Shown piece after piece: positions 10,840 through 22,000 of a stretch of 64,000 nucleotides of DNA (positions are counted from its first letter, which is position 1; each line of letters starts with the position of its first letter). The stretch spans positions 49,209,618 to 49,273,617 of the forward strand of contig NC_087067.1 of the NCBI RefSeq assembly GCF_963678635.1, read 5' to 3'. The position numbers were made by a program, and so were the translations under genes. Under the pieces are notes generated by a model. It searched no databases. It worked only from the letters and a program-made list of their open reading frames with translations, and was not told the origin of the DNA. Origin of the DNA: Symsagittifera roscoffensis. Its lineage: Eukaryota > Xenacoelomorpha > Acoela > Convolutidae.

Positions 10840-13160
10840 AATGTTAGGCTGTGGCTATGGTGCCAGCATTGTAGGGTAGGAGGGCAGCGCTGTGTAGGGT
10901 AGTGTAAAGGTGGGATTCATCCAACTGCACATTATGAAACCGGTGTTTTTCGTTTCGGCGTTTATTTTGCCAATTTTTAATTATGCAACCTGGTGGCGGG
11001 GTACTGTCAGGTGTCTCACAGAGGTTGCCATTTTGGCCTCTAAATATGAATGCCCAATTCATTTTGGTTTGAGAGATATTTAAAAAAAAAATTTCAAATA
11101 AAAGATTTCAAAAGTTTTCAAGCCTATAGTGCGATGAAATTTGAGTTATCAATCCTTAAGTGCGGAGATGTCAGGATATATTGAGGGCTTGCGAAATTTT
11201 TCTCCAGTAATGGCTGCTCACATCTTTTTAGTTTCCGAGATTTTTTTTGATTGAAATTCTTAATTATATAGTGGGGCACTGTCAGGATACCCTCAGGGAT
11301 TGCAAAACCTGCCTCCAAATTTGACTGACCAAATCTTTCCGATGAATGACGTTTTGTGTGATTTTAAAAACATTTTGAATCAATAAAAACTTACAAACTT
11401 TGAAATTCCCAGCCCTATAGTTTTTTGCTGTCTCAGGGGTTGCAAATTTGCCCTTCAACTGCTCAAATCTTTTTAGTTTAGTTTGCCATGAAGATTCTCA
11501 AGAAATTTACGTGAAAAACTTCAAATTGGAGTTTGTGATGAAAATTCCTACCAAATTTACTGTGTGGCGAACATCACTTGAAATCGAAAAAATTTTCTCT
11601 ACTCTGAGTCAAAATCTGAGTGATTGTCGGAACAAATTGACGAAGAACGTGCAAAAATGTTGCTTTTTAAGTAAAAATTGAAGCTTTCTTTTTTATTCAG
11701 TCACTTTTTACCATCCAAATTTTCCCGCGCTTCCTGATTACTTTTATTGAATGACACTGTAAAAATAAACGTACAATCAAATAGCGTTTTTGCTTTCACG
11801 CAATCTCTGAATAATTTAGTTTTCTGCCATAACTTGAATTAGATTTGATGTTTTTGTAAAAATCGGGAACTTAATGAACTTAAATCGGGAACAAGCGAGC
11901 TAGCGACCGTAATGTTGTCTTACAAATCCGTTTTTTAAACTCAACTTGCAAACAAAAGTGCTCATTTGGTGACAATTTTGCTACATAGCAACGCTATTTA
12001 ATAGCAGCTGTTCTCTGTTTCATTAGTATTTGCCGATTGTCAAGCGACATTGGTGCAGATGCGAGGACGCGAGACTCCTAATCCACAACTTAATGAGCTA
12101 GAAGGAACTATGCGCAAGTTGATGTGATTGCACGTTATTATGAGTATCTCAAAAACGCTCGGTAGAATCTAGTGTGCTAAAGTAATCATTTGTTCTAAAC
12201 TTTTTACAATAAGGGCTAATTTTTTGCTGTAAACAACTCTGATGCCTTTTGAACTGCTCTCGCTTAAACTTCTCTTCTTTGGGCTGTAAATCTTTGCATT
12301 TTAAAGTTATTATTTTGATCTTTTATACCATCTCCAATATGCATATACCGAACATTGGATTTAGAAATACCTGAATAATTTTGTCTTTTGTCTCAATTTC
12401 TGCCGGCTTTATTGACAATCTATTCATTATTTAACTGGCGTTTCTCTTGAGACATGTTTAAGAAGTCTTAATGTTTTCGAGATATTGCGTTTTTTATTAT
12501 TTTTTTTAAATTAAAAAACTTATATATAAAATAAAGTAACCGAGCTTGAAATTCTCAACCCTACAATGTGGTGCTGTCAGCGTATGCTCATGAGTTGCAA
12601 AGCTGGCATCCAAAGATGACAGCTCAAGTCTTTTTGGTTTTCGAGATTTGGCGGTTTTCGAGATTTGGCGTTTTTTATGACTTTTATCGTTTTTTTTTAA
12701 AACTTAGATATAAAATAAAGTAAACGAAATTGAAATTCTCAACCCTATAATGGGGTACTGTCAGGTTATACTCAGGAATTGCAAATTTGGCGTCCAAGTA
12801 TGACTGCTGAAACCTTTTTGGTTTTCGTGATACGGAGTTTTCATGAAAACTAACCGATCTTGAAACTCTCAACCCTAATGGTGGGGTTCAGTCAGGGTAC
12901 AAATCAGGGGGTATTGTCAGGGCCTCTATCTTTTACGATTAAAATACAAATCAGTGGGTACTGTCAGGTCCTCTAACGTTTACTGCCTCAAATCCTTTTT
13001 GTTTCCGAGATATGGCGTTTTCATGATTTTTTTTCAAAACTTGAAGTTTTTAACCCTATGGTGGGATGCTGCCAGTGAACAATATAGATTAGCAAAGCTG
13101 CCCTTTATTTTTATTTGCTCAAATCATTTTGTTTTTCGAGATACGGCGTTTTTTATGAAA
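10840..13160. repeat. Cluster of degenerate tandem units (family B) with an embedded family D copy
   Basis: At least eight diverged units recur here in the same orientation. Each runs roughly: TTGAAATTCTCAACCCTAT, a G-rich GGGGTACTGTCAGG, CTCAGGGATTGCAAA, a GCCTCCAAATATGACTGCTCA-like phrase, TTTTTGGTTTTCGAGAT, then GGCGTTTT. Clear units begin near 10980, 11125, 11270, 11400, 12548, 12730, 12855 and 13045. Spacing is irregular, with an interruption at about 11930-12330 by a copy of repeat family D. No frame is conserved between units, so the repeat is probably non-coding. Confidence 0.6.
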
Positions 13161-13204
13161 ATGAAACCTCTTAATAGATGAGTCCAGTTTATTTCCACGG
13201 TTGC

Positions 13205-13300
13205 AATAAAATATCGCTGTTTTAATACATTTTCAAGAAGCTATTTTCTACACTCAACGATCTGTTTGAAGCACCATCGGTGCGAGTCATGCGCTAGTTT
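13205..13300 (+). repeat. Short dispersed repeat shared with 3600-3680
   Basis: Matches 3600-3680 in the same orientation, including the phrases GTTTGAAGCACC and GAGTCATGCGC. Function unknown. Confidence 0.4.
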
Positions 13301-13599
13301 TTCTTTAATTTGGAATTTAATTAGGATTGATTCTAAAAACTCGTTCATTGTACCGTGATTTTTTTTGTGTAGGTAATCAAGAATTGAAAATGGTTTGGAA
13401 TAGAGCTATTAAAATAACTTGCTTTGTTTTGTTGGCTAGGCGATCGACCTCTATTCCGTGTACTTCATTTTTCAGATATTTGAATCGAAGTTCCAAGCGC
13501 AGTGAAAATCGGTGAAAGTCTATTGATACAGTTACTTGATTTTTTCAAATCGACCTAATTGCTTCGAGCATTGATAATGGGATGGGTTTTTGTTTTCGG

Positions 13600-14050
13600 T
13601 TGTGTTTTAATTTTGTGCAAACTCAGGTACCACAAAAATCATCGGAATGACTCGAGTGATATATCATATTGAAACCCTTTCAGTCCCTATTTGAACGAAA
13701 GTAAAAAATAATCAAAAATTTGTCCAAGGATTGAAAGCAAAACTATTTGATTTTAAGTTTTTGTCTAATTTTGTGCGAGTAATTAAAGACCTTCTCCCGC
13801 AAAGTTAGGGTAGAGTTTCATTTGAGTAGTGAAAAGTTTATTTTCAATCCAGAAAAATTTTAGTTTTTACGTATTTATTGTTCTCTCATCACCTCGCACA
13901 AAAACGACATAAGATCGGAAAATGGTAGATCTATGAATGTGATCGAATCATTTTGTGCTTCTTGGACTTAAACCGGCTATCGTTGTTCCAAATTGGCTTT
14001 ATTTCAAACTGGATTATTGGATGGATTCAAAGCGCTATCCAATTAGAACG
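13600..14050 (+). repeat. Dispersed repeat family A copy
   Basis: Same order of motifs as the left arm of the foldback at 34650-35225: GTGTTTTAATTTTGTGCAAA, ACTCAGGTACCAC, a TATATCATATTGAAACCC segment, then TTTGTGCTTCTTGG and AACCGGCTATCGTTGT. A second arm was not found next to it. Confidence 0.5.
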
Positions 14051-15792
14051 TGGACTTTTTGTCCAGGTTAACAACTTGTCTAACTGAATCAGTGAATAAT
14101 TTGATAGTTTGGTTTTTAAATATTTCAAGTTCAAGGACGCGTTCTGCGTCATTTCAGGGGTAACCTACATGTTGGGTAAAGACAAGTTTATAGATTCGAA
14201 TTCGGTAAGGATCTGTTTTTTTGCAAGCAGGAAATTTTCGGCATTGAAAAGCCTAGTGTTTGTCGGACTATCATGTGTATGTATAATTTTGCTGGCTTAG
14301 TTTCTACAATTTTAGTTTTCGTGAGAGTTTCGCAATTTTTCCATGTTAGATTTTTCATTTTTAAAATGACCTCGTTGTGTGGTCGAAAATTTCGAATCTT
14401 AATTGTGTTAGTGAATTAGTGATGGCTACTATGGAAAATATCAAGTTTATAACAGTTTTTCAGGGTTCAGTTGGAGATTAGCTTCAAGCACTTTAGCTCG
14501 AGGCCTCTGCTCTAGCTAGTAATCATCTTTGAAATGTGTGGTAGACGTAGATTAATTTTTAACTAAGAATTTCTAAATAGTAAAAGAAAAAAAGAAAGAA
14601 TGAATTTCTCGATCTTCTTTTGATCACGAAATGCAGGCTTTACAGTGGAGAGGATAGAAAAAAGGCATAAGTTATGCGCACTGAATGTTGCCCTTGTTCA
14701 AAACACAAACAGAAATATAAGTTATCATCCGTATTAATATTTATAAATTAATTCTAAGTTAAGTGGGAACCATCAATAATTTCTTATAACACAATATTGA
14801 ACGCTTAAACGCCAATTTTAAAGCTACTCAACAAGGATGAAATGTTAAAGAATCTATCAAGAACTGAAGATAACACTTAAAAATAAAAAATAAAATTCGA
14901 AGACTAGAAGAAAATGGATTCCAAACTGTACCTGTAATTCTCAACGGTAGACTAATATGACCCAAAAATAAGGTTAAAGATATATACTTTTTCTTCCTCC
15001 TTTCTATAAACTTTTTAAAAAGTTTTCAATGTGTCTATTTCCTATTTACTGCAGAACTATCCGGATAACTCAAAACACTGGATTATTATGCATATTATCA
15101 GCTTCAAGGCAAGTAAATTGCTAACCAACCGGGAAAAAAATCGCCAAGTACAAATTAAACATCGCGATATCTCGAAAACTAGAAGGAATTGGAAGGTCAT
15201 ATTTTCATAGTAGAATCGCAACTCAAAATGGGTTTCCTTATAGCACGAAACTAATGGTTCTTCAAGGCAAAACAATTTAGAGTTGAAAGATAAAGTGGAT
15301 TAGTTCTGAGTTGCCCAATATACATGTATCCTTAATTCTGTGCACAAAATTGTATATTTGATTCATACTCAAGATTTTCCGACAATAAGTTGTTTTCACT
15401 CAAGACATTTAAGAGTCGAGAACTTCTGTTCTGCATAGAGGCTGAGTTAAGTTTATTTTTGCAAAATGTTTTGTTGTAAAGGGGAAGGCACGACCTCCTT
15501 GTCTTGTATGAAAAAATTTAAGCAACAAAAACTTCTTGAATGCATCGTATTCACTGACCGCAAATAGAACTTCAGAAGATCATTAAGATAAACGCTTGTC
15601 AAGGGAAAGAATTTTGTTCCGCTGAAAATCGACAGGCACGCTGTCATATTTTCCTTTTGTTAGATGACGAAATTTAATCAACTAAGTAGTTTTTATCAAA
15701 ACTTAACGTTAATTGATTAGAAATTATTGAAAATTGAACGTACGTAGTATATCTTCACTACTATGTGGTTAATCATCACTCACTGCGTTTTC
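14051..15792. other. Region upstream of maelstrom, no gene recognised
   Basis: AT-rich sequence with scattered short open frames and no recognisable domain. The promoter of the maelstrom gene should lie in or near its right part, but I see no clear TATA box placed correctly. Confidence 0.35.
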
Positions 15793-15794
15793 AG
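15786..15794 (+). promoter_or_regulatory. Splice-acceptor-like site upstream of the maelstrom start
   Basis: CGTTTTCAG ends 28 nt before the ATG at 15823. It is either the acceptor of a 5' untranslated intron or a trans-splice acceptor. Similar acceptors precede the starts at 37861 and 40833. Confidence 0.4.
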
Positions 15795-15822
15795 GTGAGA
15801 TTAGCATCATAAAGTTGTTGGA

Positions 15823-16011
15823 ATGAGACCTCAAGATTATGTACCCTATGTTAATGTGAAGCACCAGAAAAATATCAATGCCATGTACTTATTCAGTATT
15901 GACTACAAACTCTCAAAGAAGCTCAACGGGGGATTGTCCGCTCTCGTCGATCAGATCAAGCCCGCGTATGACTCACTGAGTGAATACCAGAAGCAAGAGT
16001 ACACTACCAAG
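15823..16011 (+). CDS. MAEL: maelstrom exon 1: HMG box
   Basis: Codes for 63 residues from the first ATG after the acceptor-like site. The order NAMYLFSIDYK, then SLSEYQKQEYTTK, matches the NAYYFFVQE and EEEKEKYAEMAREW segments of vertebrate Maelstrom HMG boxes. The frame meets a TAA at 16027-16029. The only donor found that keeps phase 0 with exon 2 is AAG|GCAATT at 16012, a GC donor. The third HMG helix is completed by exon 2. Confidence 0.8.
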
Positions 16012-19000
16012 GCAATTAAACCATATTAATGTTTCAAGTTTCAGGTTGAAAATAACGATCATTCAGCATTAAGTATGACTTTTTTTTGCTAATATACACT
16101 CCAATTTATTGAATTATAAGTGCAAATGATCTAGTAAATATTTAGAATTGATTTCGAGAATCGGGTAGTTTCTCTTTCAGTTTATTCTCCCAGGGATCAA
16201 CCTAATGCCCAGAATCAGCAAATAATTAGCGGGAAGGACTGGTTTCATTCTCGAAAATATCAGGGGAATAAGCATGAAAGGTCAAAGGCCGTTGGTTGGG
16301 TGAAACATTTTGCGCAGTCAGTCGTTATGTCATGAAAATAGCCCCAGCCCATACTTTCTTTTCGTGTCTTTCCCATTATTGTAGCCCCTACCAGTCTAGT
16401 TACAAAAACATTATAGCCCCACCACACTGTGGTTAGTAGTATAGCGCAACAAGAGGTCAAGCCTGTTTTCGGAGAAAGGTCAACCTGTCAAGGTCGCGTG
16501 ACTATGTTACTCAATTAGCCTAATCTTTTTTTTTCTCGGGGGTCGTAATAAATATCTTATCAGATTAATTTTTTCACTTGAGTTGATTTTTAGGGGTATA
16601 TGACCGGAATCATTGGGGACAATTTCGTCAATTGTTATTAAAGAGGATAACTTTATGAAATCGCTGAGGGGGAATAAAATATTATCAGATAACTTTTTTT
16701 CACTTGAAGTAATTTATCTCAAAGATATCAGAAAAAAAATTATTAAAATAAAAAATTCCCACTTTTGAGAAAAAGATATCAGAAAACATGTATATATAAA
16801 AAACAAAAAATTCTCAAATAATTTTTTTTGAAGTATCAGAAAAAATATATGAAAAAAACAGAAAATTCCAAAATTTGAGAAAAAGATATCAGATTATATA
16901 TAAATAAAAACCAGAATAATCCAAAACCTGAAAATTTTTTGAAAGACATCAGAAAAAATTATAAAAAAAAAACTGAAAATTCCAAATAAATCCATTTTAA
17001 AATATCAGAAAAAAGTCTATGTAAAACCAAGAAAAGTTCAAAATTTGAGAAACAATTTTAGCTCCTACTAAAATTTTCATCCCTTCTAACCTTATCTTTT
17101 ACATCCTGTTTAATCCTTTGTTTTCCCCCAGGATATAATTTGTCAGAAGACTTTTATCTTTGTAATAAAAAATTATATACCCTTTATTCCAAAATTTGAG
17201 AAGAGGATATCAGAAAACATGTATAGATAAAAAAAAAACAAAACTCTCAAAAATTTCTTTCTGAGGTATCAGAAAAAAAAATATGTAAAAAACAAAAAAT
17301 TCCAAAACTTGAGAAAAAGATATCAGATTATATATATAAAAAACCACAACAATCCGAAACCTGAAAAGTCTTTTAAAAGACATCAGAAAAAATTATATAA
17401 AAAACTGAAAATTTCAAAATAATTCCATTTTAAGATATCAGAAAAAAGTCTATGTAAAACCCGGAAAATTTGAGAAAAAGATTTTAAGCTCCTACTAAAA
17501 TTTTCATCACTTCTAAGCTTAACTTTTACATCCTGTTTAATCCTTTGTTTTCCCCAGGATATAATTTGTCAGAAGACTTTTATCTTTGTAATAACAAATT
17601 ATATGCTCTTTATTCCAAAATTTGAGAAAAAGATATCAGAAAACATGTATAGATAAAAAAAAACAAAGTTCCAAAATATTTTTTTGAGTTGTCAGAAAAA
17701 AAAACATGTTAAAAACGGAAAATTCCAAGATTTGAGAGAAAGATATCAGATTATAAATAAATAAAAACCTGAAAAATCCGAAACTTGAATTTTATTTGAA
17801 GTCATCAGAAAAAAAAATTTATTAAAAAAGAAAAATCCCACTTTTGAGAAAAAGATATCAGAAAACATGTTTTCATAAAAAACAGAAAATTCTCAAATAA
17901 TTTTTATTCAAGTATCAGAAAAATATATATCTAAAAAACCGAAATTTCCAAGATTTGAGAAAAATATATCAGATTATATATAATTAAAATACCAGAATAA
18001 TCCAAAACCTGAGAATTTTATTTCAAGACATCAGAAAGAATTATATAAAAAACTAAAAATTCCAAAATAATTCCATTTAAGATATCAGGAAAAAGTCTAT
18101 GTAAAACACAGAAAATTTCAAAATTTGAGAAGAAGGTTTTCAGCTCCTACTAATATTTTCATCCCTTTTAACCTTTTCTTTTACATCATGTTTAATCCTT
18201 TCTTTTTCCCAGTATATAAATTGTCAGATGACTTTTATCTTTGTATTGAAAAATTATATGCTATTTATTCCAAAATTTGAGAAAAAGATAACAGAAAACA
18301 TCTTTATCTAAAAAAAAAACAGAAAACTCTCAAATAATTTTTTTTGAGGTATCAGAAAAAAATACATGTAAAAAACAGAAAATTCCAAGATTTGAGAAAA
18401 AGATATCAGATTACATATAATTAAAAAACCAGAATAATCCAGAACGTGAGAATTTTAATTAAAGACATCAGAAAAAATTATATAAAAAACTAAAAATTCT
18501 AAAATAATTCCATTTTAAGATATCAGGAAAAAGTCTATGTAAAACCCAGAAAATTTCAAAATTTGAGAAGAAGGTTTTCAGCTTCTAATAATATTTTCAT
18601 CCCTTTTAACCTTTTCTTTTACATCCTGCTTAATCCTTTCTTTTTTCCAGCATATAATTTGTCAGAAGACTTTTATCTTTGTAATAAAAAATTATATGCT
18701 CTTTATTCCAAAATTTGAGAAAAAGACATCAGACACATGTGTAGATAAAAAACAGAAAGTTCTCAAATAATTTTTTTTGAGTTATCAGAAAAAAACATGT
18801 AAAAAACAGAAAATTCCAAGATTTGAGAGAAAGATATAAGATTATATATAAAAAAAACCAGAAAAATCCGAAATTTGAGACTTTTTTTTAAGGACATCAG
18901 AAAAAATTATATTAAAACTAAAAAATCCAAAAAAATCCATTTAAAATATCAGAATTTGAGGTATCAGAAAAAAATATATGTAAAAAACAGAAAATTCCAA

Positions 19001-22000
19001 GTTTTGAGAAAATGATATCAGATTATATATATATATACAAAAAACTAGAATAATCCGTAACCTGAGAATTTTTTTAAAAGACATCAGAAAAAATTATAAA
19101 AAAAACTGAAAATTCCAAATAAATCCATTTTAAAGTATCAGAAAAAAGTCTATGTAAAACCAAGAAAAGTTCAAAATTGGAGAAAAAAAATTTAGCTCCT
19201 ACTAAAATTTTCATCCCTTCTAACCTTATCTTTTACATCCTGTTTAATCCTTTGTTTTTCCCCCGGGATATAATTTGTCAGGAGACTTTTATCTTTGTAA
19301 TAAAAACTTATATGCTCTTTATTCCAAAATTTGAGAAAAAGATATCAGAAAACAAATATAGATAAAAAACAGAAAGTTCTCAAATCATTTTTTTGAGTTA
19401 TCAGAAAAAATATATGAAAAAAACAGAAAATTCCAAAATTTGAGAAAAAGATATCAGATTATATATAAATAAAAACCAGAATAATCCAAAACCTGAAAAT
19501 TTTTTGAAAGACATCAGAAAAAATTATAAAAAAAACTGAAAATTCCAAATAAATCCATTTTAAAGTATCAGAAAAAAGTCTATGTAAAACCAAGAAAAGT
19601 TCAAAATTGGAGAAAAAAAATTTAGCTCCTACTAAAATTTTCATCCCTTCTAACCTTATCTTTTACATCCTGTTTAATCCTTTGTTTTTCCCCCGGGATA
19701 TAATTTGTCAGGAGACTTTTATCTTTGTAATAAAAACTTATATGCTCTTTATTCCAAAATTTGAGAAAAAGATATCAGAAAACAAATATAGATAAAAAAC
19801 AGAAAGTTCTCAAATCATTTTTTTGAGTTATCAGGAAAGAAATTATGAAAAAAACAGAAAATTCTAAGATCTGAGAAAAAGATATCAGATTATAAATAAA
19901 TAGAAACCAGAAAAATCGGAAGCTTGAGAATTTCATTTTGAAACATCAGAAAAAAAATTATTTAAAAAAAATTCCAAGGTTTGAGAAAAAGATATCAGAT
20001 TATATATAAATAAAAAACCAGAATAACCCAAAACCTAAGAATTTTATTTAAAGACATCAGAACGAATTATATAAAAAACTAAAAATTCCAAAATAACTCC
20101 ATTTTAAAATATCAGGAAAAGTCTATGCAAAACCCAGAAAATTTCAAAATTTGAGAAGGTTTTCAGCTCCTACTAAAATTTTCATCCCTTTTAACCTTTT
20201 CTTTTACATCATGTTTAATCCTTTCTTTTTCCCAGTATATAAATTGTCAGAATACTTTTATCTTTGTATTAAAAAATTATATGCTATTTATTCCAAATTT
20301 TAAGAAAAAGATAACAGAAAACATCTTTATCTAAAAAAAAAAACAGAAAACTCTCAAATAATTTTTTTGAGGTATCAGAAAAAAATAATATGTAAACAAC
20401 AAAAAATTCCAAGATTTGAGAAAAAGATATCAGATTATATTAATTTTATATAAAAACCAGAATAATCCAAAACCTGAGAGTTTTTTGAAAGACATTAGAA
20501 AAAATTATATAAAAAACTGAAAATTCCAAATAAATCCATTTTAAAATATCAGAAAAAAGTCTATGTAAAACCAAGAAAAGTTCAAAATTTGAGAAAAAAT
20601 TTTAGCTCCTACTAAAATTTTCATCCCTTCTAACCTTATCTTATACATCCGGTTAAACCCTTTTTTTCCCAGGATACAATTTGTCAGAAGACTTTTATCT
20701 TTGTTATTAAAAATTATATGCTCTTTATTCCAAAAATTGAGAAAAAATTATCAGAAAACATGTTTAGATAAAAAAAACAGAAAGTTCTCAAATCATTTTT
20801 TTTGGGTTATCAGAAAAAAAAAACATGAAAAAAACAAGAAAATTTCCAAGATTTCAGAAAAAGATATCAGATTATAAATAAATAAAATCCAGAAAAATCC
20901 GAACTTGAGAATTTTATTCAAAGACATCAGAGAAAATTATATTAAAAATGAAAATTCCAAAAAATTTCAAAACTTGAGAAAAAGATTTTTAGCTCCTACT
21001 AAAATTTTCATCTCTTCTAACCTTATCTTTTACATCCTGTTTAATCCTTTGTTTTTCCCCCAGGATATAATTTTTCAGAAGACTTTTATCTTTGTAATTA
21101 AAATTTATCTGCTCTTTATTCCAAAATTTGAGAAAAATATATCAGAAAACATGTATAGATAAAAAAACAGAAAGTTCTCAAATAAGTTTTTTTGAGTTAT
21201 CAGGAAAAATTATGAAAAAAACAGAAAATTTCAAGATTTCAGAAAAAGATATCAGATTATAAATAAATAAAAACTAGAAAAATCCGAAACTTGAGAATTT
21301 TATTTTAGGACATCAGAAAAAAATATATTAAAACTGAAAACTCCAAAAAAAAATTCCAATTAAAGATATCAGAAAAAAGTCTATGTAAAACCCAGAAAAT
21401 TTCAAAATTTGAGAAAGAGATCAGAAAAAAAACAAAAAATCCTATATTGAATTGATACAAAAATAAAATTGTTAGAAGAACAAAATTTACACGAAATATT
21501 ACTCTATTAAATGGTAGAAAAATGACATAGCGAAAAAGAATACAATTTTGCTTTCTGAACAATATCTTGAAAAACTAATTTCGAAATAGAGAAAAAATAA
21601 AAAACAATTCCAAAAATCGACACTAAGATGTATCTTATTTTCGTCATAAAAAATATTGTTGAAAGATTTCTTCAACAAAACAAAAAAGATTGAGAAAAAA
21701 TTGATGTTCTCAATTTATCAAAAATCGAATATATGAAACTCGAAAATGAAACCGACAGAAATTGAAAAAACTTAAAAAACGTTTTATATAGAAAATTTCT
21801 TTCTTTCTAAAAAATAAGCGTTTGAATTTTTTTACCAAATTGATAAGCAATTATTTTATTAAATCGAAATTTTGAGTGATCGTTGTTGTACTGCTTAATC
21901 TTACATACCCTTCAACCCTTTCTTCATCTCGGGATATCAGAAGAAAAATGACAGGACACGATTTTAATCTTTTTGATTTTAAAAATTTGACACTTTGTTT

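Noticed and set aside
16260..16460. 66-residue minus-strand ORF across the left end of the foldback element
   Set aside because: It spans the junction between host intron and element and has no recognisable features.
19177..19795. Identical 62-residue ORFs recurring in the foldback arms on both strands
   Set aside because: They start at non-ATG codons and recur only because the underlying DNA module recurs; other module copies have frameshifts in the same place. Not coding.
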